Part shown: one piece after another, positions 10,565 to 19,634 of the stretch | Layout of the letters: each line of letters begins with the position of its first letter | Numbering within the stretch: the first letter of the stretch is position 1 | From: an uncultured Acidobacteriia bacterium | GTDB lineage: Bacteria; Acidobacteriota; Terriglobia; Bryobacterales; Bryobacteraceae | DNA length: 48,503 nucleotides | Assembly: GCA_903923395.1 (NCBI GenBank) | Contig: CAIXXM010000137.1 | Span: 1 to 48,503 of the forward strand | Direction of reading: 5' to 3' | Program-made: the position numbers and the translations under genes | Notes under the pieces: model-generated | Databases searched by the model: none | The model's input: only the letters and a program-made list of their open reading frames with translations | What the model was told of the DNA's origin: nothing

Positions 10565-11863
10565 CTACTGCTGCCCGATCATCTTCGGCTTTTCCGCCAG
10601 CAATCCACTCACATCGGCCTTTGCATCAATCACCAGTTCCAGGAACGCGATATGCATTTCATCGGTGGTCTGATCGCCCCAGCGCACAGTCTTGGCGGGG
10701 TCCGGATTAAACGCATTATTCGCCGAGTTGTCGAAGCGCGCCACGGATTCGAGCCTCGTCCCGGCGGGCAACTTCACGGGTTCGCGAAACGTGTAGGTTG
10801 TCTGCCAGTGAAAATCATACCGGGGCACTGCAGTGAGCGGGATCGTTTGCCCGCCCGGCAGAACGGCCTGCACCGCCATCGCCGCTCCCCGCATGTGCAT
10901 ATGCGGCTGAACCGACAACAGCATTGCCGGGCCTGCCAGCGTCATCGCAGCTTTCGATTCGTATCGCCCCGCACCGGGCGGAATCTGCAAGTCCAGGTCG
11001 CGCAAGGTATCGATTGCCAGAATCCTCTTCGCGGGAGCCGTCTCCGCGAAGTAGAGGGCGATTTGCGAGTGGTCCACAGCTGGCTTCCCGTTCGGGTTGT
11101 AGTGCATTTCGAAAACCAGATCAGACCCTGCCTTCACCAGCTTCGCCGCACCTTCCAGCCAGGCACCAGGCTCGTAACCCGGCTCATAGCCCAACAAGAG
11201 CTCCCGCCGGTCAAACACCGCTTCGTTGTCCCGTCTCTTCCCGCGTTCCGCCACGGTGGGTACAAAGATCCTGCCCTTCGGGAATGACGCCAGAAAGCTC
11301 GAACCGGGTGGCCGGACGAACGCATTCATGTGGTGAATCACCGCGCGCTGGTCGATCCGGAATTCCGCCGCTCTCACCCAAACATCGTGATCCAGATGCA
11401 AGGGAACAATCAGAAAGGAATACGGCAACTGCCCGGACGCCGGAACTTCAAACCCGGGGACTTCCACGGTGAGATTCGGCGCGCCCAACTTCCAGGTGCC
11501 CGTGGATTGCCGCGCCGTGGTCTCCTTCACCGCCGCTCCCGCCGGAGCTCCTGCCGCCACCCACTGCTCAATCGCAGAAATCTCTTCTCGCGAAAGTGAG
11601 CGGTCATTGCGGTACGGATGCGCCGTATTGGCCGTCGCATGCCAGGGCGGCATCGTCCTGGTCGCCACCGCTTCCTGGATCGCTGCAGCCCAGGGCCGGA
11701 CTTCGGTGTAACTTTCGAGCGGCATCGGGCCAATTTCACCCGCTTTGTGGCAGTTTGTACAGTGCTTCTGCAGGATCGGACGGATATCGCCCGAATAATT
11801 GACGCCACCCCACGCAGTCAGCACCGTCAGTTGCGCAAGCAAGCACCCGCTCACAAAGTTCAT
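10565..11863 (-). CDS. Cytochrome c / copper type II monooxygenase-like protein
   Basis: 432 residues. A signal peptide (about 1-18) sends it to the periplasm. One heme-c site, CTNCH at residues 35-39, lies in a short cytochrome domain (about 20-105, ending in the EEISAIEQWVAAGAP motif). From about 125 the protein resembles the copper type II, ascorbate-dependent monooxygenase fold seen in peptidylglycine monooxygenases: VIHHMNAF gives the paired histidines 177-178, and later EMHYNPNG and QPHMHMRG add likely copper ligands. Such heme plus copper fusions are frequent in acidobacteria and their substrates are not known. It starts 9 bases after the histidine kinase stop on the same strand, so co-transcription is likely. 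Electron transfer from heme to copper is an inference. Confidence 0.85.
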   Translation of the reverse strand: MNFVSGCLLAQLTVLTAWGGVNYSGDIRPILQKHCTNCHKAGEIGPMPLESYTEVRPWAAAIQEAVATRTMPPWHATANTAHPYRNDRSLSREEISAIEQWVAAGAPAGAAVKETTARQSTGTWKLGAPNLTVEVPGFEVPASGQLPYSFLIVPLHLDHDVWVRAAEFRIDQRAVIHHMNAFVRPPGSSFLASFPKGRIFVPTVAERGKRRDNEAVFDRRELLLGYEPGYEPGAWLEGAAKLVKAGSDLVFEMHYNPNGKPAVDHSQIALYFAETAPAKRILAIDTLRDLDLQIPPGAGRYESKAAMTLAGPAMLLSVQPHMHMRGAAMAVQAVLPGGQTIPLTAVPRYDFHWQTTYTFREPVKLPAGTRLESVARFDNSANNAFNPDPAKTVRWGDQTTDEMHIAFLELVIDAKADVSGLLAEKPKMIGQQ

Positions 11864-11872
11864 GCCGTGATT

Positions 11873-13930
11873 CTATCTCCCGGCAGCAGCATGAGAAGGG
11901 ATCCTGGCGAGGCAGTCTTCCATATCCCTCGCCGTGAAGGGTTTGGCGACATAATCATCCATGCCCGAAGCCAGACAGCGCTCCCTGTCCTCCTTCATCG
12001 CATTCGCCGTCACCGCAACAATCCAAATGCGGTTCTGCGGATCTTCCTGCTCCCGGATCTTCCGCGTTGCCTCATACCCATCCATTTCCGGCATCATGCA
12101 GTCCATCAGGATCACATCGAAATGCTCTCCGCTGAACCGCCGGTTCACGGCCTCCAAGCCGTTATTGGCGATTTCCACGCTGTGGCCAATCCGTTTCAGC
12201 AACGCCGAGGCAACCTTCTGGTTAATGGGATTATCTTCAGCGAGCAGAATGCGGAGCTTGTCCGTGGACGCCGGCGCGGGCTTTGCTTCAATCACCTTGC
12301 TGCCTTCCTTTAACCATGCGGTGAAGCAGAAATTTGTCCCCTTCCCGGGCGTGCTTTCCAGGCCAACCGTTCCCCCCATCTGTTCGGCAAGCCGTTTCAC
12401 GATCGTCAGTCCAAGGCCCGTGCCCCCGTATTGGCGTGTGGTTGAGGAGTCCGCCTGCGTGAAGGGTTCAAAGATATGCTTTTGGTTCTCCGGCGCTATG
12501 CCAATCCCCGTATCGATGACTTCGAAACGGACCAGATAATCATCCCCCTCCTGACTGCCCAGCGAAACCCTCACCTTGACGGAGCCTGCCGGAGTAAACT
12601 TCACCGCGTTGCCCACCAGATTCAGCAGGACCTGTGCCAGACGAATGGAATCGCCCTTCAGGAACGGCGGCAACTCCGGCGAAATCTCCGCGCTCAGCGT
12701 CAGGCCCTTGGCATCGGCCTCCGGTTTCATCGTGCCGAAGACAATCCGGATCGGTTCGCCGACCGCGAAATCCAACTCCTCCAGCTTCACCTTGCCAGCC
12801 TCAATCTTGCTGACATCCAGTACGTCATTCAGAATCTGCGTCAGATTGCGGCCGCACAGCTGGATCGACTCCACCAATTGCAACTGGTCTGGCGCCAAGT
12901 CCGCCGACCGCCGCAGCAGTTCCGCCATGCCGACGATGCCGTTCATCGGCGTCCGGATTTCATGGCTCATGTTGGCCAGGAATTGGCTCTTCGCGACCGC
13001 CGCCCGGTCCGCCTGCGTCAGCGCGCGGCGCAACATGAACGCAATCACCGCCAGCGTCAGCAGCAGACCGGCCAGCACCGAGGCCACAATCGTGAGTTGC
13101 TTCCGTCGTTCCAAAGACTGCTTCAACTCATCGGCAAGCTGCGTCTCGGGCGAGAACCCAAAGCCCCACTTGCGGTAAATCCTCTGCACGGTGCCATCCC
13201 GTGCCATTTCGTCCAGACTGACGCGCATCGCATCCAAAATTCGCCCGTCCTCGCTCCTCCCCAGCACGGCCAAACCCTGATAGGTGTTGGAAACAGGCTC
13301 GGTCCGGAGGGCAACACCGTTGCAGTCGGGTGGCCGCTCCAGCAGGAACGAAGCCAGGGATCTCGATTCCATCAGCGCTGCCGCCGTCTCACCGCGGCAA
13401 AGCGCACTCATAATCGCCGGACGGTCCGGTTTTGGATCGAGAATCGAGGTCTTGTAACGAAGTTCCGCCAGCCGCCGGTAGGCCAGCACGGAGGGAACAC
13501 CCAGCCGCTTGCCATTCAGATCAGGAACATCAGTGGACTTTCCACTCTGCCATACCAGCCAGGTTTCCGTGCGCAGCCACGCGCTTGTGAGGTGCAGATT
13601 GCGGTCAGATTCCCGCTCCGGCGTCATGGCAGCCATGGGATAAACATCCGCAGTCCGGTTGGCAAGAACGGCTTCGGGCTTTTCCATCGAGTAAACCCAT
13701 TCGAGCTTCACGCCCTGCCGGGCAGCCGCGATGTCAAACAAATCCACGGTGACGCCTTTAGCCGCGCCTCCGGGTTCAGAAGAGTAATAAGGCGGGTTTT
13801 GCGTGTAGACCGCACGATACACTGCCCGGTTCGGGGCGGGCGCACGGGTGGCAATGAAGATCCCTGCCAGCATCCCGGCCAGCATGATCCCGATTCCTAT
13901 CCACCAGCGTCTGTGTTTGCGGCGAGCCAA
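11873..13930 (-). CDS. Hybrid sensor histidine kinase with periplasmic solute-binding sensor
   Basis: 685 residues. An N-terminal membrane anchor (about 10-27) is followed by a type 3 extracellular solute-binding sensor (about 40-260), a second membrane segment (about 281-301), a HisKA domain with the phospho-accepting His323 in [10 protein letters not shown], an ATPase domain (N-box [14 protein letters not shown] about 435, DTGIGI at 473-478, GGTGLGLTI at 502-510), and a receiver domain from about 558 with phospho-acceptor Asp610 in [12 protein letters not shown]. The receiver has no output domain, so phosphate probably passes to a separate Hpt or regulator protein not seen here. The sensor fold suggests it detects an amino acid or similar small molecule. 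It precedes the cytochrome/copper gene in an apparent two-gene unit. Confidence 0.93.
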   Translation of the reverse strand: MARRKHRRWWIGIGIMLAGMLAGIFIATRAPAPNRAVYRAVYTQNPPYYSSEPGGAAKGVTVDLFDIAAARQGVKLEWVYSMEKPEAVLANRTADVYPMAAMTPERESDRNLHLTSAWLRTETWLVWQSGKSTDVPDLNGKRLGVPSVLAYRRLAELRYKTSILDPKPDRPAIMSALCRGETAAALMESRSLASFLLERPPDCNGVALRTEPVSNTYQGLAVLGRSEDGRILDAMRVSLDEMARDGTVQRIYRKWGFGFSPETQLADELKQSLERRKQLTIVASVLAGLLLTLAVIAFMLRRALTQADRAAVAKSQFLANMSHEIRTPMNGIVGMAELLRRSADLAPDQLQLVESIQLCGRNLTQILNDVLDVSKIEAGKVKLEELDFAVGEPIRIVFGTMKPEADAKGLTLSAEISPELPPFLKGDSIRLAQVLLNLVGNAVKFTPAGSVKVRVSLGSQEGDDYLVRFEVIDTGIGIAPENQKHIFEPFTQADSSTTRQYGGTGLGLTIVKRLAEQMGGTVGLESTPGKGTNFCFTAWLKEGSKVIEAKPAPASTDKLRILLAEDNPINQKVASALLKRIGHSVEIANNGLEAVNRRFSGEHFDVILMDCMMPEMDGYEATRKIREQEDPQNRIWIVAVTANAMKEDRERCLASGMDDYVAKPFTARDMEDCLARIPSHAAAGR

Positions 13931-14286
13931 CTTCTATCATATCGGCGGATTGTATGAAAACATTCACTAATCCATCAGAAGATCATGGGATAGAACCAGT
14001 ACTGCCGGTCTCGCGCACCATGGAACCAGCAAAGAGAATCCGATTTCCATCCGGGTCCGAAACGGTAAAGGTCATACTGCCCCACGCTTCCTGCCGCAGT
14101 TCCTGGTGGAACTTTACCCCCGCCGCCTTGTAAGTCAGATACAACTGCCCGATATCCTCGGCTTCCCCAAGCGTGATGGTGGCGGAGAGCAAATCTTCCC
14201 GCTCCCGTATGTCCCCCGCGAAGACCGGTTCGCAAACCAGCCGCAGGTTCAATTTGGCCTGATCGCGAAAGACCTGGCCGTAATAA

Positions 14287-14376
14287 GCGCACAGGCCGCC
14301 GTTCGCGGCAGGAATCGGGTCAAGGAACCCGCTGCGTTCATCGCGGACGGCGAGTCCGTTGTGCGCGGTTTGTTCA
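14287..14376 (+). repeat. Dispersed palindromic repeat, copy C, inside the VOC gene
   Basis: It begins GCGCACAGGCCGCCGTTCGC and ends GAGTCCGTTGTGCGCGGTTT then GTTCA, matching the ends of copies A and B. The ends pair as GCGCACA-GG-GCCGTTCGC against the complement of GCGGACGGCGAGTCCGTTGTGCGC, again with a bulge on the right arm. The inner part contains GGGT-CAAGGA-ACCC. Confidence 0.8.
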
Positions 14377-14382
14377 GGGTAA

Positions 14383-14412
14383 GCGCACAGGCCGCCGTTC
14401 GCGGGTTCCTCA
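14383..14412 (+). repeat. Short deleted copy D of the dispersed repeat
   Basis: The left end GCGCACAGGCCGCCGTTCGC is repeated exactly 96 bases after copy C and is joined directly to the right-end tail GTTCCTCA. The middle of the unit is missing. C and D stand in tandem, as do the two copies at the left edge of the window. Confidence 0.7.
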
Positions 14413-14552
14413 GGATGAGGTTCTCCGAAGAGAAGAGAAAGCCAACCTCGAAGCCCAGCTGTTTGGTGTAGAAATCCACGGCAGCAGCCATGTCAGCAAC
14501 AAAAAGTTGGGCTTCGAGGGTCATACGCACCAGTATCACGAATGCCCACTGC

Positions 14553-15542
14553 TCACCGGCGCATGGCGTTCTTCGCGCGGACCGGCAGCAAACTGACAGC
14601 AATAAGACTAAGCGCAATCAGCGCGAACGTACCGGGCTCCGGCGTGGACATCAGTTCGGACTGACTCGTGGCAATTTGCAGAAATCCGTCCGCCTGATTG
14701 GCCCCGCCTTGGAACACCAGCAGCGCCATCGAGGGAGTCATGAACGAACCGCCTGCGCCGCCGGATCCGCCCGAACCATCGCCCCCGCCGCCGCCCGAGT
14801 AGCCGCCACCACCGCCGCCACCCAGCCAGCCCCCGCCACCACCACCGCCGAAACCACCGTTGGCAAAGGGTCCCGCCATGCAGTCATCACAACCGCCGGC
14901 ACCGCCCGCAAAGGAGAATGCGCCCCAGCCGCCGCCACCCGCGCTGCCCAGGCCGGTTCCCGGTGCATTGCCGTAGCCATCGGAACCCGCGCCCGTCCAG
15001 CCGCCGCCGCCACCGCCATTAAAGCCCAGGTCCGTCCCCGTGCCGCCTTGTCCGCCGCTGCCGCTGCTGCCGCCCGCGCCGCCGTTATCCGCCGTGCCGC
15101 TGAACCCTGCCTCCTGGTAGCTGAAACCAGCCACGCCACCGGTACCCGAATAACCCGCACCGCCACCACCGCCCGCAATCAACAGCGGATCCGGTAACCC
15201 GTCAATCCAAACAAACGTTCCACCGCCACCACCACCGCCCCAATCCGTGCCGAAATTGCCCGTCGCGCCGGACTCTCCCACAATGATGTCGAGCACCGTG
15301 CCCGCTGTCAGATCCACCGAACCAGCGATCCACGTGCCGCCCCCACCCAATCCGCCGTTTGCCGACCCTCCCTGGGCACCGGTCCCAAGAATGTAATAGG
15401 TGCCGCTCGTGGCAATGGTCTGCTGCTGCAAACCACCCGTGTAAGAGAAGAGGACCGAATCCGCAAACGCGCTGGAGGTAATTACCGTGCCGGCCAACAT
15501 TCCGGCGAGAAGATATCTGTTTTTTCTGATGATGTTTTTCAT
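14553..15542 (-). CDS. Glycine-rich PEP-CTERM protein
   Basis: 329 residues. A signal peptide (about 1-27, ending SSAFA) is followed by a long glycine-rich body with many GGGG runs (about 55-270) resembling secreted glycine-rich structural proteins. The last 31 residues form a PEP-CTERM signal: the PEP motif in STPEPGTF, a hydrophobic helix, and a basic tail. Exosortase cuts this tail during export to the cell surface; no exosortase gene is in the window. GGGAG at about 7-9 bases before the ATG is a good ribosome site. The composition explains the long antisense open frames over this gene. It lies downstream of the heparinase-like gene, separated by a strong hairpin. Confidence 0.88.
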   Translation of the reverse strand: MKNIIRKNRYLLAGMLAGTVITSSAFADSVLFSYTGGLQQQTIATSGTYYILGTGAQGGSANGGLGGGGTWIAGSVDLTAGTVLDIIVGESGATGNFGTDWGGGGGGGTFVWIDGLPDPLLIAGGGGGAGYSGTGGVAGFSYQEAGFSGTADNGGAGGSSGSGGQGGTGTDLGFNGGGGGGWTGAGSDGYGNAPGTGLGSAGGGGWGAFSFAGGAGGCDDCMAGPFANGGFGGGGGGGWLGGGGGGGYSGGGGGDGSGGSGGAGGSFMTPSMALLVFQGGANQADGFLQIATSQSELMSTPEPGTFALIALSLIAVSLLPVRAKNAMRR

Positions 15543-15559
15543 ATATGTCTCCCATGCAT

Positions 15560-15596
15560 GCCGCGGGGACGTGTTGTAACTCCGCTTCCCCGCGGC
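15560..15596. terminator. Strong intergenic hairpin between heparinase-like and PEP-CTERM genes
   Basis: A perfect 10-base stem, GCCGCGGGGA against TCCCCGCGGC, encloses a 17-base loop. No T-run follows on the minus strand, so it may act as a partial terminator or as an mRNA-stabilising element at the end of the large upstream gene rather than a full stop. Confidence 0.6.
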
Positions 15597-15613
15597 TCTG
15601 GTCCGTCACGCAG

Positions 15614-18600
15614 TTAGAACGTGACGCGCAAGACCCCCGCTGCATCAGTCTGTATCCCGCTGACATTGGCCGTTACCACCAAAGTGGTGCCGCCCGTGCC
15701 CGATTGCGTGCTCACGCTGTAGCCAGCATTCGGCGTCAAGCCCGTGATGTACGCCGTGTGCACACCTGTGGGTGCATTCAGCGTGGTCGCCGTGATGCCG
15801 GTGCTCGCGGTCACCGGGAAGTACACCGCGCTGGACCCGAAAGCAGCACCGTCGAAGGCCATTCCCGCCGTGCTCTGCACATGCACCGCCGGCACCATCG
15901 ACACACTGGAATCCGCACCCTGCAGCACATGCAGAAAACGCGTATCGGCGGGGTTGGAGGCATCCTGCACGGTGGCCACATACTGTGCCGGTTCCAGTTC
16001 CGCCACAGTAGTCAAATCGCCCGCTGTGTTCCGCGCGGTGATGGTGGCATTTGCGGGCAGCAGACTCTGTACGAATAACTGCTGTCCGCTCGGCAGTGTC
16101 TCTGTCAGCGTATTGCCACTGATCGAAGGATTGGTGATCAGCGTCAGGTTGAAGCGCTTGAACAGACCTGCATTCTTTGACGTCGCCCGGTCATAGACCA
16201 CGATGTAATCGTTGTTCAGCCAAAGGATGGAGCGCGTTGCCTGCGTGATGTTATCGATACTGGCGCTGGGTGTCCAGGGATTCGGCCGGTTATAGAGCTT
16301 GGTCAAATCACTGGCCGCAAAGGTGTAACCTGTTCCGCTGCTGAACTGCGTCGTTGGGTCACCGGCATTCTCCGCCAGCACCCACTGTCCGCCATTGGCC
16401 AGTTCGCCCGCTTCAAAGTAACCAACCTGCGGATTGCCGTCCGGACTCGTGTTCTGCAAACACAGCGTGTTGTGGTAGTAACACGTCATGCCGAGACCGT
16501 GGTCGTCATAGTTGGCGAGTTCCTTGGTAAGCCACTCGCCCTTGCGGTAAAGTTCGAATTGCCCGGCATTGCCGTCCTGATGATTGATGGATTCCCAGGT
16601 GGCCTTGTAATCAAACATCGTTCCATTTGCTGACCAGTCGCTGTGGCTTACCAGACGGCTCTGCGGAGAGTCGATAAACGTGGTTGGCAGCGAGGACCGC
16701 GGATCAGCCAGCGTCGCCGGATTCACCGCCGGATCAAACAGCAGGAAGTACAGCAGCGTATGGGTAATCGAATACGGCGTCAGCATCCGCTGATAGAACG
16801 CGGAGGGCCCGCCCTGCACTACGTTGTAAGAGAACCAGCGCGCGTCCGCGAGATGGGCCGTGTTGCCCTGTTGGCCTTCGAGCAGCGCCAGCAGTGCAAA
16901 GGGTGCCATGTAATCCGGCGTCACGAAGAAGCGCAGCAGATCGCCGTAAGTGGTGAGCTGATAGACATCTCCAAGATACCCTTCATAACCCGGATAAGTC
17001 TTCGACGTGGGCGTGAGGGAGGTAAACACACCACGCACAAACCGGTCCCACATCGGGGTATTGATCATTGCGATCTGTGGCCCGGAGTAGGCCGGGTTAT
17101 TGAAGCCCGCTGTTTGCAGTGCCAGCAGTTCACCCAGCACCGTGGCGTAGGAAACACCGTAGAGCATGCCCTCCGGAGGCAAGCCGCCACTGGCCAAGCC
17201 GAAGCCCGCACCACTACCGGAGATGCCGTAAGCCGCCGCCACCGCCGCCGGTTCCCCGTACATGGCCCACTGCTGATACAGCCAGGAACCTGTTGCATTG
17301 TTAATGTAACTGCGCAGCGAATTCCCCAGCACCTGCGGCGGGCGGCTCGTATCCAGGGCCGGGTCATCCACCGGATCAATCGACAGCGACATCATGGTTA
17401 ACTCACGCACATGGCCGGAGTAATAGTTATTCGCTGCCATGCGGTAAGGTTGCTGGTTGGGCAGTAACTGGGTGGAATTCGCCGCACCAATCGGAACCGG
17501 ATGATCTCCTCCCGTGGTGGAAGCATTGATGCAATCGTTCGCCCACATCAGAAATACGTTGCGGATCGTCCGCTTGTCCGTCGAGGTGAGAATCGGCTGG
17601 CCCTGGCCATCGACTGCGTTGTAAATCCAGTCCACAATCAAGGGCCACTGTTCACCGGACCCATTGGCACGGTTGTAAACCGCGAAGGCCGGGTCGCGGA
17701 AAGGCAGATTCGCCGCATGTCCCAGCGCAGCCTGATTCATGGCATACATCAGCAGGTTGCGTGCATACTGTGCGTACTTGATCCGGTTGGAGGGGCTGGC
17801 GTCGATCAGGGAATTCAAAGCGAGCACCACCGCTGTCTGTTCCGTAAGAATGCCCGTGTAGCCCTGCACGTCACCAGGGTCCGGGTAATTGGCATTCGGA
17901 ACACCGCCAGGGAAAAACTGCGTCTCATAATCCGAGACAGCCTTTTGCAGCACCGGCAGCAGGCCGTTCTGATACACCGGGTTGGAGCTTGTGGCCCAGG
18001 ATTGCAGGCGCGGCATATCATTTGTGGTCAGCCATATCCGGGGGTGTGAAGTTACCGGGAAGGGAATCGCATTGGGTACCGGATAGAAGCTGGCCGTAAC
18101 GGAAGTGGTCCAGGCGGGCATGAGCAGTGTAGTGGTGGTGGCATTGGTGTTCGCCACTTGCTGGCCACTCCAGCCGGAGAACGCCTGCCCGGAGGGTGCC
18201 GCATTCGCCGTGATGGTCACCAGCGTGCCCGCGGCATAGTTGCCTGACCCCGTGCCATTCGTCACGGTCAAGTTATAAAGGTTTGCCCCGGTGGTGTAGT
18301 TTGCAGTTACCGTGGCAGGGGCTGCTGGCATGGTCAGGGTGGTCGATGACGAAGCGGCGTTGTTCACTGCTGCTCCAGTCCAGTTCACAAAGGCCTGGCC
18401 TGCCGGAGGCGCATTCGCCGTGATGGTTACCGTGCTTCCCGCCACATAAGTGCCGCTGCCCGCACCGCCGACCACCGTCAGGGCATAAGAGGCTGCGGTG
18501 GAAGAACTGTAATTTGCCGTCAGGCTCACTCCGGCGGCAGGCATAACCACGGTTGTCGTGGCCGCCAATGGGTTGGCGACCGTGGCACCTGTCCAGCCTG

Positions 18601-19312
18601 TGAATTTCTGTCCCGCAGGAGGCGTATTCGCCGTGACGGTAACAACCGTACCCGCCGCATAAGAGCCTCCGCCAGTCCCGTTCGCCACGGTCAACGTATA
18701 AGTCGGCGTGGAACTCACTACCGGAACGGTAATGCTGTTACTCGCCACGCTGCCCGGGTTCTTGACGGAAAAGGTTGCCGTGGTGGCATTCGCCTGCCAG
18801 CCTGAGGCAACAATCTTGTTGGCGGTGATCGAATCCGCAGCAAGCTGGATAGTCTGTTTGTTCGATGTATTCAGGACTACCGCATAAGGCTGAAAGCCTG
18901 AGCCCTGGATGGTCACCGTATAACTTCCCGTGGGCAGTGGATTGGGGCTGACGGAGGTGATCGTCGGTCCGGCAGCCAGAATCGTGACATAAGTGGATGC
19001 GGAAACCGACGGGTTAGACACGCTGCTCACCGTCACCGTGACTGGATTCTGCGCGGGCAAGTTTGCGGGGGCCGTGTACAGGCCATTGGCCGAGATCGTT
19101 CCGCTCGTGCTGTTGCCACCCTTTACACCTGCCACCGACCATTGGACGGTGGAACTCAGTCCGCCACTCACATGAGCCGCGAATTGCACGGTGGCATTAA
19201 CGCCAGCACTCGGCGATTGGGGAGCAACGGCGATGGACTGGGCAAAGGCCCCAGCGGCATACACGGCAGCAAGGCAGGCCAGCGCCGCCCCCCGAAATTG
19301 GATACTCTGCAT
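15614..19312 (-). CDS. Large secreted heparinase II/III-like protein with Ig-like and InlB-type repeats
   Basis: 1232 residues. A signal peptide ends near residue 25 (AGAFAQS). Residues about 27-200 are Ig/IPT-like segments (VTVTVSSVSNPSVSASTYV type). Three divergent InlB-type B repeats follow (about 205-415), each with the pattern YxLTVxNGxGxGxYxAGTxVTIxANxPPxGQxFxxWTG. From HPRIWLTTNDMPRLQSWA (about 420) the protein resembles the alpha/alpha barrel start of bacterial polysaccharide lyases. The region around HSDWSANGTMFDYKATW and the DDHGLGMTCYYHNTLC stretch resembles the heparinase II/III C-terminal sheet domain. It probably cleaves or binds an acidic polysaccharide outside the cell; the substrate cannot be read. 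No PEP-CTERM tail is present (it ends LRVTF). The start has AAGGAG somewhat far upstream and purine-rich bases closer. Confidence 0.78.
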   Translation of the reverse strand: MQSIQFRGAALACLAAVYAAGAFAQSIAVAPQSPSAGVNATVQFAAHVSGGLSSTVQWSVAGVKGGNSTSGTISANGLYTAPANLPAQNPVTVTVSSVSNPSVSASTYVTILAAGPTITSVSPNPLPTGSYTVTIQGSGFQPYAVVLNTSNKQTIQLAADSITANKIVASGWQANATTATFSVKNPGSVASNSITVPVVSSTPTYTLTVANGTGGGSYAAGTVVTVTANTPPAGQKFTGWTGATVANPLAATTTVVMPAAGVSLTANYSSSTAASYALTVVGGAGSGTYVAGSTVTITANAPPAGQAFVNWTGAAVNNAASSSTTLTMPAAPATVTANYTTGANLYNLTVTNGTGSGNYAAGTLVTITANAAPSGQAFSGWSGQQVANTNATTTTLLMPAWTTSVTASFYPVPNAIPFPVTSHPRIWLTTNDMPRLQSWATSSNPVYQNGLLPVLQKAVSDYETQFFPGGVPNANYPDPGDVQGYTGILTEQTAVVLALNSLIDASPSNRIKYAQYARNLLMYAMNQAALGHAANLPFRDPAFAVYNRANGSGEQWPLIVDWIYNAVDGQGQPILTSTDKRTIRNVFLMWANDCINASTTGGDHPVPIGAANSTQLLPNQQPYRMAANNYYSGHVRELTMMSLSIDPVDDPALDTSRPPQVLGNSLRSYINNATGSWLYQQWAMYGEPAAVAAAYGISGSGAGFGLASGGLPPEGMLYGVSYATVLGELLALQTAGFNNPAYSGPQIAMINTPMWDRFVRGVFTSLTPTSKTYPGYEGYLGDVYQLTTYGDLLRFFVTPDYMAPFALLALLEGQQGNTAHLADARWFSYNVVQGGPSAFYQRMLTPYSITHTLLYFLLFDPAVNPATLADPRSSLPTTFIDSPQSRLVSHSDWSANGTMFDYKATWESINHQDGNAGQFELYRKGEWLTKELANYDDHGLGMTCYYHNTLCLQNTSPDGNPQVGYFEAGELANGGQWVLAENAGDPTTQFSSGTGYTFAASDLTKLYNRPNPWTPSASIDNITQATRSILWLNNDYIVVYDRATSKNAGLFKRFNLTLITNPSISGNTLTETLPSGQQLFVQSLLPANATITARNTAGDLTTVAELEPAQYVATVQDASNPADTRFLHVLQGADSSVSMVPAVHVQSTAGMAFDGAAFGSSAVYFPVTASTGITATTLNAPTGVHTAYITGLTPNAGYSVSTQSGTGGTTLVVTANVSGIQTDAAGVLRVTF

Positions 19313-19522
19313 ACTTCTCTCTTGGAAACTCCTTACAAATGGGAGAACGGGAGAAGTAGCTGAGATCGATCTCGAAACTTACGACGAAATTTCTACCGGG
19401 GTACTGCAACCCCGGCGACCATGGATGCGCGGTGGAAAACTAATCTAAACGGAACAAGGGAGGATGAAAACTCGTATTTCGGCAGGCTCGGGAATAACAA
19501 GATCTTGAAAGCCGATCCAGTG
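19313..19522 (-). other. Structured leader of the heparinase-like gene
   Basis: This 210-base gene-free stretch contains several small perfect inverted repeats on the transcript side: CCGGGGT-ACTGCA-ACCCCGG (19396-19415), the 12-base palindrome GAGATCGATCTC near 19362-19373, and a GAAA/TTTC pair next to them. They suggest a folded 5' leader. No known riboswitch core could be recognised. Confidence 0.35.
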
Positions 19523-19569
19523 AAAATAAAAAAGGACGCTCTCGCAGAAGGGAGACTGCGGAAGCGTCC
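19523..19569 (-). terminator. Rho-independent terminator of the second PEP-CTERM gene
   Basis: The stem GGACGCTCTCGCAG (19534-19547) pairs with CTGCGGAAGCGTCC (19556-19569). The minus strand then reads a T-rich run (CCTTTTTTATTTTC). A second hairpin, AACGGGGGCC against GGCCCCGTT at 19579-19611, lies between it and the stop codon. Confidence 0.85.
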
Positions 19570-19634
19570 AGGGAAGGGAACGGGGGCCTGGAAAGCTCAA
19601 CCGGCCCCGTTTGTTCCGAAAGTAGGCTGCAGAA

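Larger units (their letters stand above)
13983..14524 (-). pseudogene. VOC-family (glyoxalase/bleomycin resistance-like) gene interrupted by repeat insertion
   Basis: The ATG at 14524 opens a typical VOC N-terminus (MTLEAQLFVADMAAAVDFY then TKQLGFEVGFLF). The frame then runs into repeat sequence at 14287-14412 and stops at 14249. The rest of the domain (YYGQVFRDQAKLNLRLVCEP, ending SDPDGNRILFAG) continues in another frame down to 13983. Removing about 125-130 bases of repeat would rejoin the halves at the expected VOC position, just before the YYG segment. The inserted length is not a multiple of three, so no full product is made by normal reading. Intact relatives are small homodimeric metal-dependent enzymes or resistance proteins; the substrate here is unknown. 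Confidence 0.85.

Noticed and set aside
14490-15197. Thr/Ala-rich plus-strand frame opposite the glycine-rich PEP-CTERM gene
   Set aside because: It is the complement of glycine codons; signal peptide and PEP-CTERM tail support the minus strand.
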